Shown here one piece after another: positions 1 to 7,898 of a stretch of 64,000 nucleotides of DNA (the first letter of the stretch is position 1; each line of letters starts with the position of its first letter). Under the pieces are notes generated by a model that was given only the letters and a program-made list of their open reading frames with translations, ran no database searches and was not told where the DNA came from. This stretch comes from Devosia sp. LC5. Its GTDB lineage: Bacteria; Pseudomonadota; Alphaproteobacteria; Rhizobiales; Devosiaceae. Position numbers and translations under genes: made by a program. Where the stretch lies: the NCBI RefSeq assembly GCF_000735585.1, contig NZ_JNNO01000001.1, positions 248,001 to 312,000 of the forward strand. Reading direction: 5' to 3'.

Positions 1-117
1 AGGGTCCGGGCGCTTTACGGCGACGATGAAGGGGGCCACCAGCAGCGACAGTCCGATAAGACCGGCAATGCCGATGAAAATGACAATGGGCAGATAGTCG
101 CTGAGCAAATCAGTCAT
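1..117 (-). CDS. nuoA: NADH-quinone oxidoreductase subunit A, N-terminal part
   Basis: The first 39 codons of a minus-strand gene run off the left edge. They encode MTDLLSDYLPIVIF, a hydrophobic helix, and then VAPFIVAVKRPDP, which is the characteristic start of NuoA. NuoA is a small membrane subunit of respiratory complex I that links the hydrophilic arm to the proton-pumping arm. The protein normally has about 120 residues and three membrane helices; only the first helix is visible. It is normally the first gene of the nuo operon, so the rest of the operon should lie to the left. Identification rests on recognising this short N-terminus. Confidence 0.85.
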   Translation of the reverse strand, partial: MTDLLSDYLPIVIFIGIAGLIGLSLLVAPFIVAVKRPDP

Positions 118-464
118 GCGGCAGCCTAACACTCAAGACCGACAGGAGAAGCCGGGAACGCGAGAGTTCTGCAAGCAATTGGGGCAAGCGAACCAACGCG
201 GAAGTTGATGGCTTGGGATTAGACCTTTGGCTGGCGCGTTTCAAGGGAAAGAAAATATGAGAAGAATAATCATATATCGATAGTGCGAGAGAGCGCCAAT
301 TTGCCACGCCGATAGGCATTTCGGCGGCAAACATTTGCGTGAAAACGGGCTGTCACGGCATACGCGCCTGGCGCCCTGGTGCTAACGGACTGTGCACGCC
401 GACACGCCGGATAACCGCTTCGCGTGCACCTTCAGATAACCGAATCATGAACCCAAAAGCAAAA
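118..464. other. Intergenic region upstream of nuoA
   Basis: No convincing gene was found in this stretch. An AT-rich patch at about 245-290 is the only promoter-like place. On the minus strand it offers TTGGCG followed after about 17-19 bases by TATATGAT-like sequence, which could serve nuoA. This is a weak eye-made call. Confidence 0.3.
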
Positions 465-491
465 CGGCGAACCACACGAAGTGGTTCGCCG
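465..491 (-). terminator. Rho-independent terminator of the first porin gene
   Basis: An 11-bp perfect inverted repeat (465-475 with 481-491) has a 5-base loop. On the minus strand it is followed by TTTTGCTTTT. It lies about 55 bases beyond the stop codon of the outer-membrane protein gene at 548-1096. Confidence 0.8.
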
Positions 492-547
492 AATTGGGCT
501 TACAAGATTCAGTCGACGGGGCGCGAACGCCCCATCTCTTATAAATC

Positions 548-1096
548 TTAGAAGTGGTAGGAAACGCCGATGGTTGCCTTGGCGGCTTCGAAGAAGTCAT
601 CGCCATCGTCGAACGTACCGACACCGACGATCTGGCCACGAACGGACACAGCATCGGTAACAGCAAGCTCAACACCACCGCCGAGCTGGTACAGCCCAAC
701 GTTGTCCGAACCGTCCTGAGCTGCAACACCGGCACCGGCGAGAGCGTAGACGAGGACCGAGTCGGTCACAACGGCGCCAACGCGACCGTTGATGAAGAAC
801 TCGCCGTAACCGTCGGTCTCATCGCCAAACACGTATTCAGCAGTGCCTTCGACGCCGAGCAGGATCGGGTCTGCAACGATGAAGTTCACGCCGACGTGAG
901 CACCGATGACACCATTGGTGAAGCCGTCGAAGAACTCGCCGCCGCCCTGAACACCAGCATACATACCATCCCAGGAGAAACCGGCTGCTTCATAGATCGG
1001 AGCAGGCGTGGTCGGGATGATGAGGTCGGCGGCCTGAGCACCACCAACGAGCAGCGCGGCAGCAGCCACACCGAGAGAAAGCGAACGTACAAACAT
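548..1096 (-). CDS. Outer membrane beta-barrel protein (Omp25/31-like)
   Basis: Encodes a protein of about 182 residues with a Sec signal peptide (MFVRSLSLGVAAAALLVGG, then AQA-A) and a C-terminus ending in SYHF, the terminal aromatic that targets barrels to BAM. The pattern FSWDGMYAGVQGG after the signal is typical of small Omp25/31-type porins abundant in Hyphomicrobiales. They stabilise the outer membrane and bind peptidoglycan or act in permeability. The start at 1096 was chosen over upstream in-frame codons because GGGAG lies 8 bases before it and the signal peptide begins there. A strong terminator follows. A second gene of the same type lies directly upstream; the two are diverged paralogs of almost equal length. 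The precise function is unknown. Confidence 0.85.
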   Translation of the reverse strand: MFVRSLSLGVAAAALLVGGAQAADLIIPTTPAPIYEAAGFSWDGMYAGVQGGGEFFDGFTNGVIGAHVGVNFIVADPILLGVEGTAEYVFGDETDGYGEFFINGRVGAVVTDSVLVYALAGAGVAAQDGSDNVGLYQLGGGVELAVTDAVSVRGQIVGVGTFDDGDDFFEAAKATIGVSYHF

Positions 1097-1345
1097 ATCT
1101 TGCACTCCCATAGAGTTAACCGTAGTCGACCGATAAATGCCCCACGAGGGGGCCGCTGACAAGCCTCCCCAAGGGCAAATTTGGAGGCTCGGATAAGATT
1201 CAATGACCATTTGGGGGCTTGTGTTGCATCAATACCGCGCAATTGGTTCAATTTGATACAAATGCGGCTTGATTGGCGCCTGCCCATGGTCACCAGACGG
1301 CAGAATCAGGGCACTGCGCTTGCACAAAGCCTTGCCCGAAAACGA

Positions 1346-1372
1346 AATAGCCCCACCATAGACAGGGCTATT
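1346..1372 (-). terminator. Probable terminator of the second porin gene
   Basis: An 8-bp stem (AATAGCCC at 1346-1353 with GGGCTATT at 1365-1372) is followed on the minus strand by TTTCGTTTT. It sits 18 bases past the stop of the gene at 1390-1941. The 11-base loop makes it weaker than the terminator at 465-491. Confidence 0.55.
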
Positions 1373-1389
1373 GGACCGCTTGTCAAGAA

Positions 1390-1941
1390 TCAGAAGTGAT
1401 AGTTCGCGCCAACGGTAAACTGGTTCTTGGCGTTATCACCCGAGAGGGGGAAGCTGCGCAGATATTGCGCTTCGACCGAGACATTGCCGGAGATCGCCAT
1501 TTCGACCCCCGCGCCGAACAGCATGTCATCTTCCTCAGGCGCACCAAGATCGAGCCCATAGCCGCCCGCGGCATAGACGGCCACATCATCGGTGACGGCC
1601 AGGCCCGCGCGGCCCAGAATCTGACCATAGCTGGTCTCCCCGACCCCATCATTGCCCGCCAGGCCCTGTACGGCCACTTCGGCACCCAATAGATAATAGT
1701 CAAACTGAGCATTGACGCCCGCCTGGACGCCCAGGCCATATTGCGTGCCGCTGGCCTCGCCATTCTGCGCGACGCCGTAGACGCCCGCATAAAAGCCGGT
1801 CCAGTCGAAACCCGCCGGCTCGGCAACGGGCATTTCAACCGGCGTGGACGTGGGAACGGTGATCATGTCGGCCGCACAAGCGGCCCCTGTCGAGAGGGTG
1901 GCGGTCATTGCGGCGATAGCGAATGCGTTGAACAGTTTCAT
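1390..1941 (-). CDS. Outer membrane beta-barrel protein, second copy
   Basis: A 183-residue protein begins with a signal peptide (MKLFNAFAIAAMTATLSTG, then ACA-A) and ends in VGANYHF. It has the FDWTGFYAGV motif of Omp25/31-like barrels. The start at 1941 has AGGGAGAA 7 bases upstream; the longer frame reaching 2079 lacks a signal and is rejected. It is a paralog of the neighbouring gene at 548-1096, with separate transcription suggested by a terminator after each gene. Acidic loops (EEDDM, around residue 140) face outward in the barrel model. Role: structural porin or surface protein; the substrate is not predictable. Confidence 0.85.
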   Translation of the reverse strand: MKLFNAFAIAAMTATLSTGAACAADMITVPTSTPVEMPVAEPAGFDWTGFYAGVYGVAQNGEASGTQYGLGVQAGVNAQFDYYLLGAEVAVQGLAGNDGVGETSYGQILGRAGLAVTDDVAVYAAGGYGLDLGAPEEDDMLFGAGVEMAISGNVSVEAQYLRSFPLSGDNAKNQFTVGANYHF

Positions 1942-2132
1942 CGCTGTTCTCCCTGCTATTGAGACCGTCTGCGACAGGAACCCGCGATTTGTCTGCTTGG
2001 TTCCGTAACGGCCCGACCACTTACTCCTACGACTGCTTGCTGGCAGAATGGTGCCCATCGAGGGGCCAAAAAATGGCACTGCCAGTAGTTTGCATATGCG
2101 TCACCGCCGATGGCTGCGCCCTGCCCTTCTCT

Positions 2133-2861
2133 TTATAATGTACCGACAAGCACCGGCTCGTCACGATATTCGTCGGGGAACAGCGCCTTGAGTGCCGCGA
2201 TCTTGGGCAGGTCATTGGCCACGATATAGGGCCAGGTCGGATTCAGCGTCAGGAAATCCTGGTGGTATTGCTCGGCGGGATAGAATGCCTCGAACGGCTC
2301 TATCGTGGTGACGATCGGCCCTTCAAACAAACCGGCCTTGTCGAGCTCGGCAATATAGGCCCGGGCCAGTTCCGCCTGCGCATCGCTGACGGGAAAGATC
2401 GTCGAGCGATATTGCGTGCCGTGATCGGGACCCTGGTAATTGAGCTGGGTCGGGTTGTGCGCGACCGAAAAGTAGATCTGCAGCAATTGGCCATAGCTGA
2501 CCACAGCTGGATCATAGGTCACCTCAACGGTTTCGGCGTGGCCGGTGGTGCCGCTGCCGGTCTGCTCGTAAGTCGCCGTCTCCGCAGCGCCGCCGGAATA
2601 ACCTGAGACCGCATTGGTGACGCCGACCACATGCTGGAACACGCCTTGCACACCCCAGAAGCAACCGCCGGCAAAGACGGCCGTGGCGGTCGGCCCGGAT
2701 TCGGTGATATCACTGGAGGGCGCGGGAATGACAACAGGCTTTTCTTCGGCCCTCGCCCCGGCCTGCCAGGCGCCAAGCAACAGGACCGGCACGAAAAACA
2801 GCGCGGCCAGGGCGGCACGGGTCGTCGGAGCAGTCAACGGGATGGCGGATGATCTGGCCAT
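2133..2861 (-). CDS. msrA: Peptide-methionine (S)-S-oxide reductase, exported form
   Basis: Encodes 242 residues. The catalytic motif GGCFWGVQGVF, whose Cys attacks the sulfoxide, and SGYSGG identify MsrA, which reduces methionine-S-sulfoxide in proteins. About 45 residues precede the domain and include a hydrophobic stretch (AALAALFFVPVLLLGAW), so the enzyme is probably exported or membrane-tethered and repairs periplasmic proteins. Most MsrA proteins are cytosolic and near 170-210 residues. The start at 2861 has AAAGG about 9 bases upstream. It is read in the same direction as the two porin genes but separated by about 190 bases, so it is probably a single unit. Confidence 0.9.
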   Translation of the reverse strand: MARSSAIPLTAPTTRAALAALFFVPVLLLGAWQAGARAEEKPVVIPAPSSDITESGPTATAVFAGGCFWGVQGVFQHVVGVTNAVSGYSGGAAETATYEQTGSGTTGHAETVEVTYDPAVVSYGQLLQIYFSVAHNPTQLNYQGPDHGTQYRSTIFPVSDAQAELARAYIAELDKAGLFEGPIVTTIEPFEAFYPAEQYHQDFLTLNPTWPYIVANDLPKIAALKALFPDEYRDEPVLVGTL

Positions 2862-2988
2862 AAGACGAACCTTTGCGAGCTGTTATACGCGGCTAGGCTT
2901 TATATACGGGCAAAGCCCGCGCCAGAGCAGCAGTATCACGTCGAAATGAAGCGGGAAGCGGCGGCGACGGCCACCACTCCCCTGCGCA

Positions 2989-4110
2989 TTATTTGAGACT
3001 GGTGAAGAAGGCCGCGACCTCGGCCGCCCAAACCTGGGGCACTTCCAGCGCGGCGAAATGGCCGCCGCTGTCCAGTTCCGTCCAGCGGGCAATAGTGTTT
3101 CCATCCTCACTGAAGCGGCGAATGGCAACTTCGTCGCGGGCGAAAACGGCCACCCCGGTAGGAACGCCCGAATTCGGCTTGGGTGACCACGCCTCTGGAT
3201 CATGCGCATTCTCGTAGTAGAGGCGGATCGAAGAGGCGGCCGTGCCGGTGAACCAGTAGACCAGAAGATTGGTCAGGAACTTGTCCTTGTCCACGGCATC
3301 GGGACTATCGCCGAAGCCGGCGAACATGTCGCCCAGCCAGGCAATAAGGCCCGCGGGCGAGTCGGTGATGCCGTATGCCACTGTCTGGGGCCGGCTGGAC
3401 TGCAACGCATTGAAGCCAAAGCGCTCGGCCATGAATTGCTGCAGGCGTTGCAGACGGGTCTTTTCGGCATCGCTGAAAGTGGCGATCTCGCTGGGTTCGA
3501 TCGGGCCCATCGGGATGAAGCCCATGGTGGCGGCGTTGACATGAACGCCAATGACCCGATCGGGCGCAGCGCGGCCGATAGCCGGCGCGATCACCGCCCC
3601 GGCGTCGCCGCCCTGCACGCCGAAGCGCTGATAGCCAAGGCGCGACATCAATTCGAGCAGGGCATTGGCGATGCGGCCATCGTTCCAGCCGGCCTCGCGT
3701 GTCGGGCCGGAAAAGCCAAAACCGGGCAGCGAGGGAATAACCAGATCGAAGCCGGCGGCGGTCAGCGGCTCGATGGCGCCGAGAAATTCGACGAAGGAGC
3801 CCGGCCAGCCATGCAGCAACAGCAACGGAATTGCATTCCCGGTGTCTGCCTTGACGTGCAGGAAATGAATGGTCTGGTCATCGATCTCGGTGGTGAATTG
3901 CGAATGCCGGTTGATGGCGGCTTCCTGGGCGCGCCAGTCAAAACCGTTTTGCAGGCGATCGATCATGCCGGCGACAAAACTGGTCGTGGGACCATAGCTC
4001 CAACCAGCGCCGGGCACCTCATTGGCCAGGATCGTATTGGCCAGGCGCTGGCGCAGATCGGTCAGTTTGGCTTCGGGAATGGCAATCTTGAACGGGGTGA
4101 TGTCGGTCAT
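2989..4110 (-). CDS. Epoxide hydrolase (EHN-domain alpha/beta hydrolase)
   Basis: A 373-residue protein has an N-terminal epoxide-hydrolase extension (TPFKIAIPEAKLTDLRQRL... up to about residue 105) followed by an alpha/beta hydrolase fold with LLLHGWPGSFVEF, the HGxP oxyanion motif, and GVQGGDAGAVI, where Asp sits at the nucleophile elbow. This combination is typical of microsomal-type and juvenile-hormone-type epoxide hydrolases, which open epoxides to diols. The start at 4110 has AAGGACG 8 bases upstream and is preferred over the longer frame to 4188. An AraC-family regulator lies 81 bases upstream in the same direction and may control it. The natural substrate is unknown. Confidence 0.85.
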   Translation of the reverse strand: MTDITPFKIAIPEAKLTDLRQRLANTILANEVPGAGWSYGPTTSFVAGMIDRLQNGFDWRAQEAAINRHSQFTTEIDDQTIHFLHVKADTGNAIPLLLLHGWPGSFVEFLGAIEPLTAAGFDLVIPSLPGFGFSGPTREAGWNDGRIANALLELMSRLGYQRFGVQGGDAGAVIAPAIGRAAPDRVIGVHVNAATMGFIPMGPIEPSEIATFSDAEKTRLQRLQQFMAERFGFNALQSSRPQTVAYGITDSPAGLIAWLGDMFAGFGDSPDAVDKDKFLTNLLVYWFTGTAASSIRLYYENAHDPEAWSPKPNSGVPTGVAVFARDEVAIRRFSEDGNTIARWTELDSGGHFAALEVPQVWAAEVAAFFTSLK

Positions 4111-4191
4111 TTGCTGCGTCCTTGCTGGTGTTGAAAGTGCATCCTTTCTAGCCAGCGGGGCGATTGCGGGATTGAAGATTTCCGACAAGTT

Positions 4192-4857
4192 TCAGTCGCG
4201 GGCGAGCCTGCCGGGCGTCACGCCCATAATGGCCTTGACCGAGCGGATCATGTGCGGCTGATCGGCATAGCCCAGGGCAAATGCCACATCGGCGCCGGGC
4301 CGGCCCTGTTGCAGCAGCGCCAGCGCCTTTTGGGCGCGTTCGATCTGGGTGAATGTCTTGTAGGTGAGCCCGGTGGTCTTGAGAAAGTGCCGCTGCATGG
4401 TGCGCTCGGACATGGCCATGGGGTGGCCCGAGACGACGGAGGCGACGAGGCTATTATCCTCGACATGGCTGTGGCGCACCAGCTTCTGCACGAAACTGTC
4501 CACGGTGTCGAAGGTCGGGATTTCGAGCACGTCAGTGCCGAGCCAGAAGCGGTCCCGGCCGATGGTTTCAAGCACGGTGCCTTTGTCGCGCATCTGCTCG
4601 CCGGGCATCAGGGACATATAGCTGCTGGCCTTGAAGGCAATGGAGAGGATTTCGTCGCCGGCGGCGTAGTGGTGGGTTACGGCGGTCGTGGTGAGGCCCG
4701 TGCGCAGCACGATGGTTTGGTCTGCCGATTTGAGGATGGCAAAGTCCCAGCAACCATCCGGGCGCATCAGCATGCTGCCGGCCTCGGTGAACCTTGTATG
4801 GGTCACCGATTCCACTATTGGCGACGACCAGCCCTCCAGCCTCGTGACCCTATCCAT
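4192..4857 (-). CDS. AraC-family transcriptional regulator
   Basis: A 221-residue protein. The C-terminal half carries the AraC DNA-binding domain: MSERTMQRHFLKTTGLTYK (first helix-turn-helix) and VAFALGYADQPHMIRSVKAIMG-type second helix-turn-helix with the conserved GYADQPH..R pattern. The N-terminal half (about residues 1-110) is a small beta-rich sensing domain of unknown ligand. It is short for the family (usually 270-300). It is located directly upstream of, and reads into, the epoxide hydrolase gene; that pairing suggests local regulation and possibly co-transcription. The ATG at 4857 is the only sensible start, with a weak GGGTGG-like ribosome site. Confidence 0.85.
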   Translation of the reverse strand: MDRVTRLEGWSSPIVESVTHTRFTEAGSMLMRPDGCWDFAILKSADQTIVLRTGLTTTAVTHHYAAGDEILSIAFKASSYMSLMPGEQMRDKGTVLETIGRDRFWLGTDVLEIPTFDTVDSFVQKLVRHSHVEDNSLVASVVSGHPMAMSERTMQRHFLKTTGLTYKTFTQIERAQKALALLQQGRPGADVAFALGYADQPHMIRSVKAIMGVTPGRLARD

Positions 4858-4970
4858 GCCACCCGCCCGATTTCACGCTGCCCCAGTCTGCCAGATTTGC
4901 GAAGCGCCGGAAATAGCGAGCCCTAATCGGCCGCCGGTCCCGTCAGGGTCTTGCCGGCTCGCCGTTCGGG

Positions 4971-5936
4971 CTATGTGCCCTCCAGCGGGGCCACGGCGTA
5001 GATGCGGTCGGCGAAGCGCTGCAAGTCGAGCGCGAGTTGTTCGGCGACGAGCAGGGTAGCGCCGGTCAATTGCCGGCGGTTGGGGGTGACTACAGCCATT
5101 TCCAGCGGACTGAGGCGCAGGCCGGCAATGGGAACAGCCTTGACCAGACCCTCCTCCAGCTCCTTTAGCAGGCCGATGCAGGTGAAAAAGGCTATGCCAT
5201 CACCGGACAGGATGAGCGGCTTCAGCATCATCTGACTATTGGTCGCCACAAAGGTGCGGCTGACGCGATCGAGCGAACCCAGTTCCCAGGCAATGATCGA
5301 GCTCATCACTTCGTGGTCGAGCTGGAGCAGCAGGCGAAATTGCGCGCATTCCTGCAGGGTGACACTGGCTTGCCGGGCGAGCGGGTGGCCGCTGGCCACG
5401 ATGGCGCGGAGCGGCATGCGTACCCCCGTGACCACGTCGATATCGGGCGGCCGGGCCAGATCGAAGGTGATGCCGATATCGCAATCGCCCTCGGCAAGCA
5501 GCTTGAAGATCGTGTTGTAACTCTCTGTACGAATACGGAAATCGATCGCTGGATGTTGCTGATGAAACCGGCGGACGAATTCGGGCAGGAATTGAATGCC
5601 CAGGCTATCGAGGCAGGCAATATGCACCCGCCCGGTGCGCTTGCCGCGCATTTCCCCGATTTCCGACCGCATCAAATCGAAATGGCGCAGCGTCTCGGTG
5701 GCGTGCCGTAGCACGATTTCCCCGGCATGGGTCAGCCGCAGGCCATCGGAAAACCGCTCGAACAAGGGCGTGCCCAATTCGTCCTCGAGCTTCTTGATCT
5801 GCCGGCTGAGCGCGGAGGTTGCGACATGCAATTCCTCGGATGCCTTGCGGATCGAGCCGGAGCGCGCCACCTCGGCAAAGTAACGCAGGATGCTGGCATG
5901 CATGGCGGGCCTGTCGTGAAAAATCGCTTTGGTCAC
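4971..5936 (-). CDS. LysR-family regulator at the end of the ABC/CoA operon
   Basis: About 321 residues from a GTG at 5936 (AGGA 5 bases upstream); an ATG at 5903 giving 310 residues is an equally possible start. The N-terminal winged helix-turn-helix (HASILRYFAEVARSGSIRKA, then SALSRQIKKLEDELG) is followed by a periplasmic-binding-like effector domain. The gene begins 28 bases after the enoyl-CoA hydratase stop on the same strand, so it is probably the last gene of the operon that starts at 11945. Its position makes it a candidate for the protein that binds the TTGCC palindrome upstream of that operon. The effector is unknown. Confidence 0.85.
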   Translation of the reverse strand: MTKAIFHDRPAMHASILRYFAEVARSGSIRKASEELHVATSALSRQIKKLEDELGTPLFERFSDGLRLTHAGEIVLRHATETLRHFDLMRSEIGEMRGKRTGRVHIACLDSLGIQFLPEFVRRFHQQHPAIDFRIRTESYNTIFKLLAEGDCDIGITFDLARPPDIDVVTGVRMPLRAIVASGHPLARQASVTLQECAQFRLLLQLDHEVMSSIIAWELGSLDRVSRTFVATNSQMMLKPLILSGDGIAFFTCIGLLKELEEGLVKAVPIAGLRLSPLEMAVVTPNRRQLTGATLLVAEQLALDLQRFADRIYAVAPLEGT

Positions 5937-5964
5937 CTAGTCCTAGCATGGCGCGGGAAATGCG

Positions 5965-6750
5965 CTAGCGGCCCTGCCATACCGGAGCGCGCTTTTCCTG
6001 GAAGGCTCGCACGCCCTCGCCGGCATCCTCGCTGACCAGGGCGGCGATCAGCGCCGGGGTGCGCAGCGCCTGCGCCTCGGCAGGCGGCAGGTGGGACGTG
6101 CGGTTGACCGTCTGCTTGATGGCGCGGAGCGAGAGCGGCGCGCAGGCCACGATGTCATCGACCCAACGCTGCACGGCGACGTCGAGTTCGGCCAGCGGCA
6201 CCACTTCGTTGATCAAGCCGTAACTCGCGATTTCGGCGGCGGTGAAGCGCTTGCCGGTCAGCATGACGCCCATGGCCAGATTGTGCGGAATCTTGCGCTG
6301 CAACTGGATCATGCCGCCCTCGAGTGGCATGCGGCCGACACGGGCCTCCGGCAGGCCGAATTTGGCGGTGTCGGCTGATATGACGATGTCGCAGCCCAGT
6401 ACTATTTCGAAGCCGCCGCCCAGGGCAAAACCGTTGACCCGGGCGATCAGCGGCACGTCCATGCTTTTGCGATAGGCAATGCCGCCGAAGCCGTGCGGGT
6501 GGCTCTGCGACCAATATTGCAGGCCTGACTTTTCGATGCCGTTGTCGCCGCCCTTTAGGTCGGCACCGGCACAGAAGGCCTTTTCGCCGGCGCCGGTCAG
6601 CACCACGCAGCTGATGTCGGCGCGGCTCTCGATATCGCGCCATACCATTTCGAGTTCGGCTTCGGTGGCGGGATCGACCGCATTCATCCGCTCGGGACGG
6701 TTGAGGGTGACGCGGGCAATGCGATCGGCGACGCTGTACTCGACACTCAT
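5965..6750 (-). CDS. Enoyl-CoA hydratase/isomerase family protein
   Basis: A 261-residue crotonase-fold protein. VTLNRPERMNAVD, the oxyanion-hole segment AFCAGADLKGG (about residue 60) and GFALGGGFEIVLGCDIVI (about residue 107) are typical. These enzymes hydrate, isomerise or cleave acyl-CoA thioesters. The region after GxGGGxE carries FGLPEARVGRMPLEGG, with Glu at the usual second catalytic position of hydratases. The start overlaps the CoA-transferase stop by 4 bases (ATGA), so the two are translationally coupled. It is inferred to process the CoA thioester formed by the upstream CoA-transferase; substrate and reaction type remain open. Confidence 0.88.
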   Translation of the reverse strand: MSVEYSVADRIARVTLNRPERMNAVDPATEAELEMVWRDIESRADISCVVLTGAGEKAFCAGADLKGGDNGIEKSGLQYWSQSHPHGFGGIAYRKSMDVPLIARVNGFALGGGFEIVLGCDIVISADTAKFGLPEARVGRMPLEGGMIQLQRKIPHNLAMGVMLTGKRFTAAEIASYGLINEVVPLAELDVAVQRWVDDIVACAPLSLRAIKQTVNRTSHLPPAEAQALRTPALIAALVSEDAGEGVRAFQEKRAPVWQGR

Positions 6751-7898
6751 TCTGCCGCTTCCTGCTTCAGCTCGGCCAGGATCGCTTCATTGTGCTCGCC
6801 CAGAATGGGCGGCTTGAGGCGGATGGAGACTTGCGCACTGGACATGTCGATGGGCGAGCCGATGACACGCACCGGGCCGGCTGGTGTCTCGCCCACATCG
6901 AGGATCAGCTTGTTGATCAGCGTCTGCTCGTCGGCCAAAGCCTCGGGGAGCGAGCGCACTTCGGAGCACAAAATGTCCACGTCTTCCAGGCGCTTGAGCC
7001 AATGCGCTGTTGTATTGGTTGCGAAATGCTGACGGAACACGGCTTGCAGCGCCGGGCGCGTGGCCATTTGGGCGTCGAAGTCCTTATGTTCGGGCTTTTG
7101 CGACAGATCTTCGATGCCCAGAGCGGTGCAAATGTCCTGCAGGGGATTGGTTTTGAACGCCCCGACCATGACGAGCGCACCGTCGGTGGTCTCGAACACG
7201 CCGGTCAGCGGGAAGGCGGACCAGTTCAGTTCCTTGCCGCGCATCAGATGCATGGTACCTTCCTGCATCTGCATGGCGATGAGCGAGCTGTAGAGGCTGA
7301 CGGCAACCTGCTGGCCTTCGCCGGTACGGTCGCGATGCAGCAGCGCCAGCAAGATGCCCTGCACCAGATGCATGCCGGCCGAGTAATCGGCCAGCGTCGT
7401 CGAATAGACGGCTGTCGGGTGGCTGTTGTCGGATTTGCGTTCCATCACCCCGGTCAGGGCCTGGGCCAGTGTGTCCTGGCCGCCCTTGTGGCGGTAAGGG
7501 CCTTCGAGGCCGAAGCCGGTGCCCACGGCATAGACCAGCCGCTTGTTGATTTTCTTCAGATCGTCATAGCCAAAGCCCATGCGCTCCATGACGCCGGGCC
7601 GGAAATTGTTGACGACCACATCGGCGCTGCGCAGCAATTCGAGCACAGCGGCGCGGGCTTCCGGGGTCTTGAGGTCCAGCGCCAGGCTCTTCTTGTTGCG
7701 ATTGAGCGAGGTGAAGACGGGATTGTTAAGCCCGTCGGGGTCGGATCCCAGCGACCAGCGCGAGAGGTCGCCGATCTTGGCCTTTTCGACCTTGATCACC
7801 TCGGCGCCGTAGTCGGCCAGCATCTGCGTGCAGCACGGGCCCAGCATGACCTGGGTGAAATCCACGACGCGGATGCCGTCGAGCGGAAGGGAACTCAT
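6747..7898 (-). CDS. Class III CoA-transferase (CaiB/BaiF family)
   Basis: A 383-residue protein beginning MSSLPLDGIRVVDFTQVMLGP. The family hallmarks GPCCTQMLADYGAEVIKVE and SLNRNKKSLALDLK, with a catalytic Asp expected near residue 165 within TLADYSAG, are present. These enzymes move CoA from a donor such as succinyl-CoA to a carboxylic acid, activating it for catabolism. The start at 7898 overlaps the stop of the upstream FAD oxidoreductase by 4 bases; a longer frame up to 8195 lies inside that gene and is rejected. Its neighbours are an importer, an oxidoreductase and an enoyl-CoA hydratase, which fits uptake and CoA-dependent breakdown of an organic acid. Confidence 0.9.
   Translation of the reverse strand: MSSLPLDGIRVVDFTQVMLGPCCTQMLADYGAEVIKVEKAKIGDLSRWSLGSDPDGLNNPVFTSLNRNKKSLALDLKTPEARAAVLELLRSADVVVNNFRPGVMERMGFGYDDLKKINKRLVYAVGTGFGLEGPYRHKGGQDTLAQALTGVMERKSDNSHPTAVYSTTLADYSAGMHLVQGILLALLHRDRTGEGQQVAVSLYSSLIAMQMQEGTMHLMRGKELNWSAFPLTGVFETTDGALVMVGAFKTNPLQDICTALGIEDLSQKPEHKDFDAQMATRPALQAVFRQHFATNTTAHWLKRLEDVDILCSEVRSLPEALADEQTLINKLILDVGETPAGPVRVIGSPIDMSSAQVSIRLKPPILGEHNEAILAELKQEAAE

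Noticed and set aside
1162-1189. Inverted repeat AGCCTCC/GGAGGCT upstream of the first porin gene
   Set aside because: A 7-bp stem with a 14-base loop in a promoter region; no second copy and no known operator match, so it was not called.
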